A stretch of DNA of 64,000 bases. It comes from Flavipsychrobacter sp. Its GTDB lineage: Bacteria; Bacteroidota; Bacteroidia; Chitinophagales; Chitinophagaceae. Position 1 is the stretch's first letter. The number at the start of each line of letters is the position of its first letter. This document shows positions 25,063 to 33,743 of this stretch, piece by piece. The position numbers and the translations under genes are program-made. Under the pieces are notes generated by a model. It had not been told where the DNA came from. It was given only the letters and a program-made list of their open reading frames with translations, and made no database searches. Where the stretch lies: contig JAEUVF010000007.1 in NCBI GenBank assembly GCA_016787265.1, forward strand, positions 1 through 64,000, in the 5' to 3' direction.

Positions 25063-26922
25063 CAAAGGGAGCTCAATTGTCAACCTGGTCCCGTTTCCTT
25101 TTTCACTTTGGATCTCCAGGGTTCCATTGAGTTCTTTCACACGTTCCCGCAGGTTCCGAAGGCCTGATCCCATACTCTCATTGCTTGTATCCATTCCTAT
25201 TCCTGAATCACTTATGCTGGCTGCCAATAGACCATTTTCTGCCTTTAACTGAATTGTCACCAGGCTGGGATTGGCATGCTTTAGTGCATTGGTTACTCCT
25301 TCCTGGATGATGCGAAATAAATGCGTTGCAATTTGATTGCCCAACGCAAGGTCAGGATTGCCGGTAACAGGCAATACTTTTACCTGCGCGATTTTTTTAT
25401 AGTAATCAATGAGTTTGGAATTAAAGGCAGACAGACACACTTCCGGATTGTTCATAAGCCATACCGTTTTTCGCAATTCGGCAATTGTTTCATCTGTAAG
25501 CTGGCGAATATCCTGTAAAGGAACGGATGGATTAGCTCCTTCATCCGCCTGCTCAACTGAGGCCTTGATAAAAGTGAGATAAGAGCCGATATTATCATGT
25601 AGCTCTCGTGAGATCTGCATGCGCTGATCATTGAGTCGAGCCATCTCCTGCGCACCTGCTCTTAGTTTTTGCTGCTTGAAATAAAGCAGTGCAATTATTA
25701 TCCCCGATAAGAGCAGTACTGTCACCCCGCCTAAAGCCAGGTTTCGGAATCGCAAACTGGCTTTGCTTTTTTCCAGGGCTGCGTCTTTCTGTGCCGACTG
25801 ATACCTGGTTTCCAATTCGGCTGAAACTTTAAGCATCTCATTTTCTGTAAAGCGATTTTTCTCTGCTTCATGAAGTCCCAGATAATATTGCATACTATCT
25901 GCCCGCTGGAGTCCACCATAAGCAATAGCTGTTTGAAGGTATATGCTAATAAGCTGCTCTGATAATCCGCCTGCTGCTGCAACGGGCAGCGCCTGTTTCA
26001 ATTGTTCCAGCGCAGCTTTGAATGATCCGGTGGCATTATAAGCAATAGCGAGTGTGGCTCTAGCACTGGCCAGTTCTCCATCGAGTCCTATGGATTTACG
26101 CAGTTCGATACTCTGTTCCGCCAGGCGAATAGCTTCAGTAAAATCTTTTTTTCCAATGAAAATATTGCTCAGATTATTGAGCGCGGCAGATTGCGCATAG
26201 ATGTTTTTAGAGGCCCCGGCAATATCCTGCGCTTTGCGGTAATAAATCAATCCGTTTGGTGTGTCCTTTGTTTTCAGGTAGGTATTACCGATATTAACCA
26301 GTGTATTTGATAATTCGTAGGAACGGTTCAGGGATTCCAGTAACCCCGCGCTTTTGGTTTGGTACTCGATGGCTTTTGCATAGTTGCCCATCGTGAAATA
26401 CAAGGACCCGATATTCCCCTGCACCTGGGCAGATTCAAATACCTTGTTCTCTTTTTCATAATAAGCCAGGGCCGATGTGAACTGCAGCATGGCGCTGTCC
26501 AGTTTGCCGGCTTTATAATAACAGTTACCTAATTTGAGTTGGATGGATGCCGTACCGCTGGAATCCTTCAATGATTTTCGAATCGTCATGCCTGTGGATA
26601 GTTCTGCAATAGCGGCATCCAGGTTTCCTTTAAGCAGCAGGGCCGTGCCATAATCATTGCGGGCCTGCGCTTCCAGGGTTGGATTTGATGTTCTGGACGC
26701 TACTGCTACAGCCTGCTGACCGTAATGGATAGCCGAATCTATGGAAACAGACAGGTAGGCCCAGCAGAGATCGCTGAGCAGCTTAGCCTGTTCAGCTGCA
26801 TTGGTTGTTTTTTTGAAAACAACTTTCAGGGAATCAGTCTCGGAATTGTTTTGAGCCGTCAGCAGCAATGCATTCAGCACAAATGCCAATAGCAGTACTG
26901 CAGGTTTAAAAACTATGTACAT
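25045..26922 (-). CDS. TPR-containing NarX/LiaS-type sensor histidine kinase
   Basis: 625 residues from ATG at 26922 (MYIVFKPAVL), preferred because a signal peptide ending LTAQ follows; an in-frame ATG 63 codons upstream would run through the divergent promoter. The extracytoplasmic region (about 25-370) is a run of tetratricopeptide repeats. A membrane helix (ALGGVTVLLLSGIIIALLYF, near 390-410) leads to a HisKA_3 dimerisation region with phospho-His in SRELHDNIGS (about 440), then HATPase_c with N-box QEGVTNALKHA and G-boxes DSGIGMD and GSGLRNLRERV. It pairs with the NarL-type regulator gene downstream. TPR input suggests sensing through protein-protein contact. Confidence 0.9.
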   Translation of the reverse strand: MYIVFKPAVLLLAFVLNALLLTAQNNSETDSLKVVFKKTTNAAEQAKLLSDLCWAYLSVSIDSAIHYGQQAVAVASRTSNPTLEAQARNDYGTALLLKGNLDAAIAELSTGMTIRKSLKDSSGTASIQLKLGNCYYKAGKLDSAMLQFTSALAYYEKENKVFESAQVQGNIGSLYFTMGNYAKAIEYQTKSAGLLESLNRSYELSNTLVNIGNTYLKTKDTPNGLIYYRKAQDIAGASKNIYAQSAALNNLSNIFIGKKDFTEAIRLAEQSIELRKSIGLDGELASARATLAIAYNATGSFKAALEQLKQALPVAAAGGLSEQLISIYLQTAIAYGGLQRADSMQYYLGLHEAEKNRFTENEMLKVSAELETRYQSAQKDAALEKSKASLRFRNLALGGVTVLLLSGIIIALLYFKQQKLRAGAQEMARLNDQRMQISRELHDNIGSYLTFIKASVEQADEGANPSVPLQDIRQLTDETIAELRKTVWLMNNPEVCLSAFNSKLIDYYKKIAQVKVLPVTGNPDLALGNQIATHLFRIIQEGVTNALKHANPSLVTIQLKAENGLLAASISDSGIGMDTSNESMGSGLRNLRERVKELNGTLEIQSEKGNGTRLTIELPLIRSIA

Positions 26923-26941
26923 ACGGTGGTTGGGTTCTGAA

Positions 26942-26960
26942 GTGAATTTAAACAATTCAC
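26942..26960. repeat. Perfect inverted repeat in the kinase upstream region
   Basis: GTGAATT (26942-26948) and AATTCAC (26954-26960) flank TAAAC. It lies 20 nt upstream of the kinase start codon and could be an operator or a 5'-UTR hairpin. Confidence 0.4.
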
Positions 26961-26976
26961 ACAAACGGAAAGGGGT

Positions 26977-27006
26977 ATACGCAGTAATACGAAGAATTGC
27001 GTATTG
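26977..27006. promoter_or_regulatory. Three half-sites spaced 10 bp between divergent genes, candidate regulator-binding region
   Basis: ATACGCA (26977), ATACGAA (26987) and TTGCGTATTG (26997) begin exactly 10 bp apart, one helical turn. 26987-27004 forms the 18-bp palindrome also seen at 23178-23195. It sits between the kinase gene (minus) and a secreted-protein gene (plus). Confidence 0.55.
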
Positions 27007-27053
27007 TGGATGGACCGGAATGTCTGGATTTTTACCAAAAAATGTATTTCCCC

Positions 27054-28055
27054 ATGAAAAAAATCCTATTCCTGTTATTACCAGCCAGTTTATTAGTAAC
27101 CGAATCCGCATTCAGCCAGGTTACAGAAAAGGAGGCAAGTAAGTTTTTTGCTCCCAAAGGCAATCACCGATCCCCTTTCAAAGGTGAAACCGAAGCCTGT
27201 TTAACCAGCGTGAATCTGCAATTCAAACTTGCCTCGCGTGAATACATTGAGAAGCGGGGGGCAGGCAATATTATTTCCTGGGCCTTTCTGGAGGGTATTG
27301 ACGAGCAATTAATGCAGGAGATTGCCAATGAATATTACGCCCGACTGGCAGCAAAACTGAAAGAGAATGGCATCGGGTTAACCGAGGATTATCGGGAAAC
27401 AGATGCTTACAAAAAAATGATTGATAAAAATTCCGACCGCAACCGGGAGGTCTTCAAAAAGAACTGGGGTGTAAGTCGCATCATTACGGCCAATGAAGCA
27501 CCCTATATTGAATATCCGGTAGGTATGATGGGGCCCCATTCTTCCTTGGGGAATGATTTAAAGAAACCGGTAGGACAGGTATTCATCACGATCGACTTTG
27601 CTGAGTTTGTGTTGAAAATCAGTCAGTCGGCCCGCGATATACAGGGTATTACCACCACCAAATCCAAATCTACCCTGATTCCGCGAATCCGTATTGAAGG
27701 AGTGTCGCAGGGCGTCAAGATGCGGGGTGATGGCAGTTATGCCCTATTTACCGGCCGCAACTGGGGTTATACCAATGCCATCATGCCAAATGATAAAGCA
27801 CTCCATTCAGATCTGGGATATGCACTGGAAACGCAGGCCAGCAAAGGCATGCCTGAATCCATGAAGCGCTTTAAGTCAAATGTAGCGGGTGATGTGGCAG
27901 CCATATTCAGTGGCGGACTGGTAGGTAACGGTCGCGCTACCGGTGAGTTCACCTACACGGTAAAAGCGGATCCAGCATTATACAAAAAAGCAGTGCTTGA
28001 TGCATTAGATACCTTCAATAATTACCTGGTAGCTTATATCAGCGCAAATCGCTAG
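27054..28055 (+). CDS. Secreted protein of unknown function under the two-component promoter
   Basis: 333 residues from ATG at 27054 (MKKILFLLLP), which gives a signal peptide ending AFSQ near 22; upstream in-frame ATGs fall in the operator region. The mature part mixes helical (MQEIANEYYARLAAKLKENG) and beta-rich segments (FITIDFAEFVLKISQSA, RIRIEGVSQGVKMRGDGSYALF, GEFTYTVKADPALYKKAVLDAL). No family is recognised and no catalytic motif is clear. It is transcribed divergently from the sensor kinase across the shared palindromes, so it is probably a target or input of that system. Confidence 0.65.
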   Translation: MKKILFLLLPASLLVTESAFSQVTEKEASKFFAPKGNHRSPFKGETEACLTSVNLQFKLASREYIEKRGAGNIISWAFLEGIDEQLMQEIANEYYARLAAKLKENGIGLTEDYRETDAYKKMIDKNSDRNREVFKKNWGVSRIITANEAPYIEYPVGMMGPHSSLGNDLKKPVGQVFITIDFAEFVLKISQSARDIQGITTTKSKSTLIPRIRIEGVSQGVKMRGDGSYALFTGRNWGYTNAIMPNDKALHSDLGYALETQASKGMPESMKRFKSNVAGDVAAIFSGGLVGNGRATGEFTYTVKADPALYKKAVLDALDTFNNYLVAYISANR

Positions 28056-28075
28056 TGAAGTTGGTTTTTCCTGGC

Positions 28076-28113
28076 TCCCCGGGCAATTTTTTTGTCCGGG
28101 GATTTTGTTTTTC
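28076..28113 (+). terminator. Intrinsic terminator
   Basis: TCCCCGG (28076-28082) pairs with CCGGGGA (28096-28102) around a T-rich loop, followed by TTTTGTTTTTC. It closes the secreted-protein gene. Confidence 0.75.
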
Positions 28114-28167
28114 TACCGGCAATTTTTAATTATCTTTTAAGTGTGATTATTGCTAAAATTCACAACT

Positions 28168-28659
28168 ATGACACTGCATGATTTCTGGAACATTATAGAA
28201 AGTTCCTGGGAGGATTCCCCTGAACTCAATCATCAGCGACTGGAGGCAATTAAAACCGGCGATGAAGAATTACTGAATGATCTGAGTATGGAGTTAGAAG
28301 GTGAAATTTTAGAAAATTACAACGAACGGTTATCGCATCTCGATAAGCAGGAACTTACCAGTTTTATACGTCATTTCGAAGAACGTATGTACCATATCGA
28401 TCGACAGGCGATTCATCAAAATACGGATGGAAGTGATGATGGATTTCTATATTGTCGTTGCTTTATTGTAGGGATGGGTAAGACTTATTATGATATGATT
28501 GACAAAGACCCTTCTAAAGCAACTGCAGATCTGGAGGCTGAACCCTTTGGCTTTTCAGCGTATGATGTTTATGAAGAGTTGTTTGGTGAAGATTTTGACC
28601 GGTATGCATTTCACAGTATGGAAACCGGTTCAAATAAAGAGCAGTGGATTTTTGAGTAA
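28168..28659 (+). CDS. DUF4240-domain protein
   Basis: 163 residues from ATG at 28168 (MTLHDFWNIIESS). The pattern FWNIIESS, then LSHLDKQELTSFIRHFEERMY, then DDGFLYCRCFIVGMGKTYYDMI matches the DUF4240 family of cytoplasmic proteins of unknown function. No signal peptide. It is a single gene between terminated or convergent neighbours. Confidence 0.75.
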   Translation: MTLHDFWNIIESSWEDSPELNHQRLEAIKTGDEELLNDLSMELEGEILENYNERLSHLDKQELTSFIRHFEERMYHIDRQAIHQNTDGSDDGFLYCRCFIVGMGKTYYDMIDKDPSKATADLEAEPFGFSAYDVYEELFGEDFDRYAFHSMETGSNKEQWIFE

Positions 28660-28666
28660 TCCAGTT

Positions 28667-29047
28667 TCATTTCTCTACACATCCGCATGTCCAGCGATTA
28701 TCCGGATTAGACGGAAATACCAGAAAAAACTTGTTGGGCCGATCGATTTTTTCTGCCTTGCCCCCATTCAGATAACCGCCTTTGAAATTCAAATTCCCCT
28801 TTTTGTCAACTGTAAATGTGCCTGAACTGGGTGATTCGAATCCGGAATAGGTGTACTTGCCATTTTTGGTTATAACAAAAGATCCACGTGGAATAAATTC
28901 GTATGAACCATTCCGGTATTTGGAAGCCGTACAAGCATACTTTCCATATTTTAAACCGGTTTGATTTTGCTGCGCACCTGCTATGAACGGAATTGTAAAG
29001 ATCAGCATCAATACAATCTTTATTCTTACATGTAATTTAGATATCAT
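28667..29047 (-). CDS. Small secreted hypothetical protein
   Basis: 126 residues with a signal peptide ending IAGAQ near 24-25. The mature part has YGKYACTASKYRNGSYEFIPRGSFVI and a C-terminal RWTCGCVEK; its three Cys residues could form a disulphide. The strand/turn pattern (SGTFTVDKKGNLNFKGGYLNG) suggests a small beta domain. Family not recognised. Confidence 0.6.
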   Translation of the reverse strand: MISKLHVRIKIVLMLIFTIPFIAGAQQNQTGLKYGKYACTASKYRNGSYEFIPRGSFVITKNGKYTYSGFESPSSGTFTVDKKGNLNFKGGYLNGGKAEKIDRPNKFFLVFPSNPDNRWTCGCVEK

Positions 29048-29186
29048 GCGTGTTTTTTCTGGATGGAGTTGATAAAGTTAGCGTATTAACGTAGCCCGCG
29101 CAATTTGTATTGTTATTTACGGTTTTCGTTTTTGTATTACTTCGATATTGCAGATTGTTTTATTTCACAGATTTTAAATTCTTTTT

Positions 29187-30419
29187 ATGTTCCAAAGATT
29201 GTTTCTTGCAGTTGCCCTGCTTGTTGGTTTGGTTAATCTCTCTTTTGCAAATTCGGGGAAGAGTATCAGGGATTTTAATGTATCTCCTAAGAATGATGGC
29301 AAAACCAATACACGCAACCTGCAAAAAGCAATCGACTGGGCCAGCAAATATGGCGCTGCGCTATGGGTGGAACCTTCAGATGAACCGTATGCACTGGCCA
29401 GCGGACTGATCCTTAAGAACAATGTTTCTATAATCGGTGTACATGGACCCGTACCTCGTGCTACTTCACATCCTACTAAAAATGCACCGGTAGGGTCTGT
29501 TTTTAAAATTGAAGATGCCGATAAACCTTTATTCATTGTTGAATCAGCCACCAAGATTAGAGGCATCCAGTTCTGGTATGCACATCAGGAATTAAAAGAT
29601 CCGGCGAAAATTATCAAATATCCACCCACAATACAGGTTAGCAAAACCAGCCGGACGGAAGGTGTTACGCTGACGAATCTCACATTCTATGGTGAATATA
29701 TCGCAATGGATTTTAATGCCGTAGAAGAATTCCCCTGTGAGTTAATTCTGATCGAACAATGTTATGGCTACCCTTTAAGCGGTGAATTTATTCGTATTAA
29801 CTTCTGTTATGATATTCCCAGATTCCTGCACTGTCATGTTAATCCTTCCAACATGCGGCAAATGGGACTTGGTTTTTCCAAAGCCATTGTGGATGCAGTG
29901 ATTCAGAATAAAACATTTGCATACAGTATCAATAATACAGACAATGCCCAACTTATCGACCTGTTTACTTTTGCTACCTGGGGAGGTATCTATCTTGGGG
30001 ATGAAAGCTATGGACAGCTCACCAATTTCAACCTGGATTGTGTTACGGTTGGTATTCATAAAGCTGGTAATAATACCAAGAACAGGAACTGGCAAATTGC
30101 ACAGGGATCTATCATTGCCAACGCAGGAACTGCAGTGGAGAACATTCATCCCATCATTGTAGAAGGGCAGGGGCATACCTCGTTTACCAATGTAGAGGCT
30201 TTCAGTGGCGACAATGGTGCGCTAACCAATACTGGAGAATCCTTTGATTTTATGCAGGTGCGGGGAACAGATAAGTTAACCATCTCATTATTTGGTTGTC
30301 GTATGCGCAATTATATTTCTAAAAATCCTTTTACTGTGAAAAATCCGGCTGCCATCATCCAGGCAGTCGCCTGTATTGATAAGGAAGAAGAACTCTATAA
30401 CACTATTATAAATCCATAG
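29187..30419 (+). CDS. Secreted right-handed beta-helix protein (pectate-lyase superfamily)
   Basis: 410 residues with a signal peptide (MFQRLFLAVALLVGLVNLSFA). The start SIRDFNVSPKNDGKTNTRNLQKAIDWA is the entry motif of the Pectate_lyase_3/glycoside-hydrolase-28-like beta-helix family: a short strand, then DG.T.N...LQ.AID. The following regular short strands fit parallel beta-helix coils. Such proteins bind or cleave polysaccharides at the cell surface; no catalytic Asp pair can be assigned, so the activity is open. Confidence 0.75.
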   Translation: MFQRLFLAVALLVGLVNLSFANSGKSIRDFNVSPKNDGKTNTRNLQKAIDWASKYGAALWVEPSDEPYALASGLILKNNVSIIGVHGPVPRATSHPTKNAPVGSVFKIEDADKPLFIVESATKIRGIQFWYAHQELKDPAKIIKYPPTIQVSKTSRTEGVTLTNLTFYGEYIAMDFNAVEEFPCELILIEQCYGYPLSGEFIRINFCYDIPRFLHCHVNPSNMRQMGLGFSKAIVDAVIQNKTFAYSINNTDNAQLIDLFTFATWGGIYLGDESYGQLTNFNLDCVTVGIHKAGNNTKNRNWQIAQGSIIANAGTAVENIHPIIVEGQGHTSFTNVEAFSGDNGALTNTGESFDFMQVRGTDKLTISLFGCRMRNYISKNPFTVKNPAAIIQAVACIDKEEELYNTIINP

Positions 30420-30539
30420 TTTATTCCCCAAATTCCCTGATTAATTGGGATTATTCCCCTGTTCATTGCTTTTGAGATGGCTCTGCATGGACTGCAGCAT
30501 AGTTTTAACTCCTAATTGTTTACAACTAAAGAGTTTACT

Positions 30540-31283
30540 ATGAACCGGGAATTGATTTTTCTTCGCGCTTTTGCAGTGGCTACTGTAGCAGGATTTGTTT
30601 TCATCAGCACCACGGCCTTCAAAAAAATTGGCAACCAGAAATTCAGTGAAATTGATGTGGAACGTATCAATATTGTTGAAAAGGATGGTACCGTTAAAAT
30701 GATCATCACCAACGTTGACCGCTTCCCGAATGGTACTACGAAAATTAATGACCGCCCCACAAATACTGATCGAAAAAAACGTTCAGGAATGTTATTCTTT
30801 AATGAAGACGGGATCGAATGCGGTGGCTTTATTTATGATGGCAAGAAAACAGCCAATGGCCACAGTGCCGGCCTTTCCCTGACCTACGACCAATACGATG
30901 GAGACCAGGTGTTCCAGCTTATTACGGAGGATTATAAAGAGGGCGACCGGCGGTTTGTGGGTAGCAGTTTGCGGTTTAGTGACCGTCCTTCTAATGAAAG
31001 CCAGCTGAAAACAGCTGAAATCATGAAGGAACTGGATGCGCTTCGAAAAAAAGATCCTAAAGCCAGCCAGGAGAAATACAATCAGTACAAAGCAGCCGGA
31101 TTGATAGGCGAAGTGCCCCGAATGATGCTGGGTAAATCAGGTAGCGAGAGCAATGGTCTCTTTCTCTTTGATAACAAGGGCATGCCCAGAGCTATGTTTT
31201 ATGTGGACAAACAAAACAACGCCAAACTGGACTTTTTTGATGAAAAAGGGAATATTATTGCTTCATTTCCTGAAAAGAAATAA
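30540..31283 (+). CDS. Membrane-anchored secreted protein, first gene of the LytS/LytTR operon
   Basis: 247 residues from ATG at 30540 (MNRELIFLRA); an upstream in-frame ATG gives only eight extra residues. One N-terminal hydrophobic helix (AFAVATVAGFVFISTTAF) acts as signal or anchor. The mature part has repeated strands with Asp/Gly turns (IVEKDGTVKMIITN, SGMLFFNEDGIECGGFIYDG, LFLFDNKGMPRAMFYVDK, LDFFDEKGNIIASF), resembling repeated small beta units. Its stop codon overlaps the ATG of the LytS-type kinase (TAATG), so it is co-translated with the signalling pair and may be its sensor or output. Confidence 0.65.
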   Translation: MNRELIFLRAFAVATVAGFVFISTTAFKKIGNQKFSEIDVERINIVEKDGTVKMIITNVDRFPNGTTKINDRPTNTDRKKRSGMLFFNEDGIECGGFIYDGKKTANGHSAGLSLTYDQYDGDQVFQLITEDYKEGDRRFVGSSLRFSDRPSNESQLKTAEIMKELDALRKKDPKASQEKYNQYKAAGLIGEVPRMMLGKSGSESNGLFLFDNKGMPRAMFYVDKQNNAKLDFFDEKGNIIASFPEKK

Positions 31284-32302
31284 TGCTTCAACGAGTATAT
31301 ACCAACCGCTTCTTCCTGCTGTTTATCGTGCTGTTCGCCTACGCACAGTCGATATACACGCGCATACTCATCAGGAATGAATTGAGTTGGTATATTTTCA
31401 CTCCAGAGGGTGCTGTTTCAACCCTTTTCGATGCCCTGATCCTCTTTGCCGTAATGCGATATTTTACCGGCCTCTTTTTGAAAGGGGATGTTGTCAGGAT
31501 GGTAGATTGGGTGAAACTGGCAGCATTCTCCCTGATTACCTACCTCGCAATACTGCAGCTTATCGGATTATTGATAGCTATTCTGTTTGGTAACGTAGAA
31601 AGAAACTTTAACCAGGAAACCTTTATCCTGTCTAGCTTCACCTACCTGCTGGATGGTTTTATTTATGGAAGTTTTTTTCTTGCCTATACCTATTACAAAA
31701 AATACAGAAGGCAGTCCGAAGAACTGGCCGATTACAACAAGGCCTTGTACGATAGCAGGATGAGTCAGCTCAAGGCTCAGTTAAACCCACATTTTTTATT
31801 CAATAACCTAAATGTGCTGGACCAGCTGATTTACGAAGACAAAGAAAGGGCCTCTGAATTTCTGAATGAATTTGCTGATATTTACCGGTATGTGCTGCAG
31901 GCAGATAATCAAAAGATCGTTCCTATAGCGGAGGAGCTGCGATTTGCTGAGCAATATTATAACCTGATTGATCATAAATACGGAAAATCCTACCAGTTAA
32001 TAATTGATGCGCTTAATCCGGAAGGTTTTATTGTTCCCCTGACATTGCAACTGCTAATTGAGAATGCTGTAAAACACAATCTGGGAACTGCAGCGGATCC
32101 GGTTCGTATCAATATTTCTATCGCTGGGGATATTGTTGTTTCTAATAATCGCAAACCAAAACGAATGGAGATTGGTACATCCGGCAAAGCTTTGAAAAAC
32201 CTGCGAGAGCAGTACCAGCTGCTAACGAAACAGGCAATTGAAATTGAGGAAACGGAATTGGTATTTTTGGTACGGTTACCCAAAATTCAAAGCGCCCAAT
32301 GA
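31283..32302 (+). CDS. LytS/YehU-type sensor histidine kinase
   Basis: 339 residues. Four hydrophobic segments (about 10-29, 49-66, 76-102 and 121-137) form the membrane sensor. The His_kinase domain (PF06580 type) has phospho-His170 in AQLNPHFLFNNLN, and the ATPase part has the N-box LLIENAVKHNLG and a final GKALKNLREQYQLL. It overlaps the preceding secreted-protein gene by 1 nt and the response-regulator gene by 4 nt (ATGA), so the three are translationally coupled. Confidence 0.92.
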   Translation: MLQRVYTNRFFLLFIVLFAYAQSIYTRILIRNELSWYIFTPEGAVSTLFDALILFAVMRYFTGLFLKGDVVRMVDWVKLAAFSLITYLAILQLIGLLIAILFGNVERNFNQETFILSSFTYLLDGFIYGSFFLAYTYYKKYRRQSEELADYNKALYDSRMSQLKAQLNPHFLFNNLNVLDQLIYEDKERASEFLNEFADIYRYVLQADNQKIVPIAEELRFAEQYYNLIDHKYGKSYQLIIDALNPEGFIVPLTLQLLIENAVKHNLGTAADPVRINISIAGDIVVSNNRKPKRMEIGTSGKALKNLREQYQLLTKQAIEIEETELVFLVRLPKIQSAQ

Positions 32303-33069
32303 TCAGAATTGCCATCATAGAAGATGAACTCCCTGCTATCCAGAAACTGAAGCGTTTCATTGCAGAACTGGAGGTACCCACAGAGGTAGTTGGGGAGATG
32401 GGCAGCATTGCGGAGGCAATTGAGTTCCTTCAATCAACCACAGTCGATTTGCTGATTTCGGATATCCAGCTGCATGATGGAACTGCTTTTGAAATCTATC
32501 AGCAGGTTTCGGTTGGTTGTCTGATTATTTTTACTACAGCCTATGATCAGTACTGGATGAACGCATTTGAAACCAATGGAATTGATTATCTCCTTAAACC
32601 CTTTTCAAAAGACAGGTTTCTTAAAGCCTGGAATAAGTTTTTACTGCTCCGCAAATCAGAAAAGGAGCAGGATATACAACTTACTAATCTCTCCAGATTA
32701 ATAGAACAGAAGCTCTCTGAAAAGAAATTTAAAAAACGTTTCACCGTGCAAAATAATCAGCGCATCTATCTGCTGGACGTAGATGCGATTGTTTTATTTG
32801 AGGCAAAGGATGGCCTTGTACTGGCTTTTGACAAAGAGGGCAAAAAACATATCCTGAACTATCCAACCCTCCGGGAAGTGGAAGCTCAATTGAATCCGGC
32901 TGATTTTTATCGCTTAAACCGGGGTGAATTGATTAGTAAGAACTTCATTGAAAAAGTGGAGCGCTTCTCCAAAAACATTCTCGCAGTAAAACTGAAGGGT
33001 TATCCCGATTATTATAAAACCAGCCAGGCTACAACTGCCTCTTTCAGGGAATGGCTGGATCAGGGATAA
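32299..33069 (+). CDS. LytTR-family response regulator
   Basis: 256 residues. The receiver (1-120) has acidic Glu8-Asp9, phosphoacceptor Asp55 in LLISDIQLHDG, Thr in FTTAYDQY and Lys in YLLKPF. The LytTR DNA-binding domain follows at about 150-250 (RFTVQNNQRIYLLDVDAIVLFEAKDG, then DFYRLNRGELIS). It is the partner of the LytS-type kinase directly upstream. Its targets are unknown; the operon itself is a usual candidate. Confidence 0.92.
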   Translation: MIRIAIIEDELPAIQKLKRFIAELEVPTEVVGEMGSIAEAIEFLQSTTVDLLISDIQLHDGTAFEIYQQVSVGCLIIFTTAYDQYWMNAFETNGIDYLLKPFSKDRFLKAWNKFLLLRKSEKEQDIQLTNLSRLIEQKLSEKKFKKRFTVQNNQRIYLLDVDAIVLFEAKDGLVLAFDKEGKKHILNYPTLREVEAQLNPADFYRLNRGELISKNFIEKVERFSKNILAVKLKGYPDYYKTSQATTASFREWLDQG

Positions 33070-33118
33070 GCCTTTTTAACAGCTTTTATTTCGTAATTTT
33101 CTGTAACAATACAGTACA

Positions 33119-33733
33119 ATGCAAAAGCATTTTGTAGCAATTTTCCTGCTGGTATTTTCATGCATACAACAGGATAGTTACAGTCAGTCAGAAAAGCGCT
33201 GGACAGCTTCCGATCGTGATTTTTTAGTTAGCAACCTCGAACGAACGAAACTTGAAATTATCAGGGAAACTCAAAAGTTATCGCAACAACAGTGGTCCTA
33301 TAAAAAGGATTCAACTTCCTGGTCAATTGCCCAGGTACTTGAACATCTTGGATTGTATGAAAGAATCTTCATGCAGGAGGCTGACATTATGCTTAGTACG
33401 GTTCCTGATCCTGAACTGGATAGCGTTTCGCTGGATGACAAAAAATACATTGAATGGATGGATGATCCTGGTCCGCATAAAGCTGAATGGAATGCAGAGC
33501 CACTCGGGTTTATGGATGGTTCGGAAAATCTGGAGTTCTTTTTATTTGGCCGAAATCATATTATCAGCTTTATAAAAAATACAACCTACGACTTAAAAGC
33601 ACACCATACCTTCAGATGGGGCAATGAAAAGAGACGCAGTATACATGCATTGATGGTTGTGCATTTTGCTCACACCGACAGGCATTTGCGTCAGATAAAA
33701 AAAATCAAGAGTTTGAATTCATTTCCGAAATAG
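33119..33733 (+). CDS. Exported DinB-family protein
   Basis: 204 residues. An N-terminal signal (MQKHFVAIFLLVFSC) with Cys at 15 in a lipobox-like VFSC indicates an exported lipoprotein, unlike typical cytoplasmic DinB proteins. The DinB four-helix bundle shows the metal-site His residues: EHL near residue 72 and HTDRHLRQI near the C-terminus. Members include thiol-dependent transferases and metal-binding proteins of unknown role. It stands alone after the LytTR operon. Confidence 0.75.
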   Translation: MQKHFVAIFLLVFSCIQQDSYSQSEKRWTASDRDFLVSNLERTKLEIIRETQKLSQQQWSYKKDSTSWSIAQVLEHLGLYERIFMQEADIMLSTVPDPELDSVSLDDKKYIEWMDDPGPHKAEWNAEPLGFMDGSENLEFFLFGRNHIISFIKNTTYDLKAHHTFRWGNEKRRSIHALMVVHFAHTDRHLRQIKKIKSLNSFPK

Positions 33734-33743
33734 AGAAATAAGA

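Noticed and set aside
26923..27111. 63-residue extension of the TPR kinase
   Set aside because: It would translate the shared promoter and operators; the signal peptide begins at the Met at 26922.
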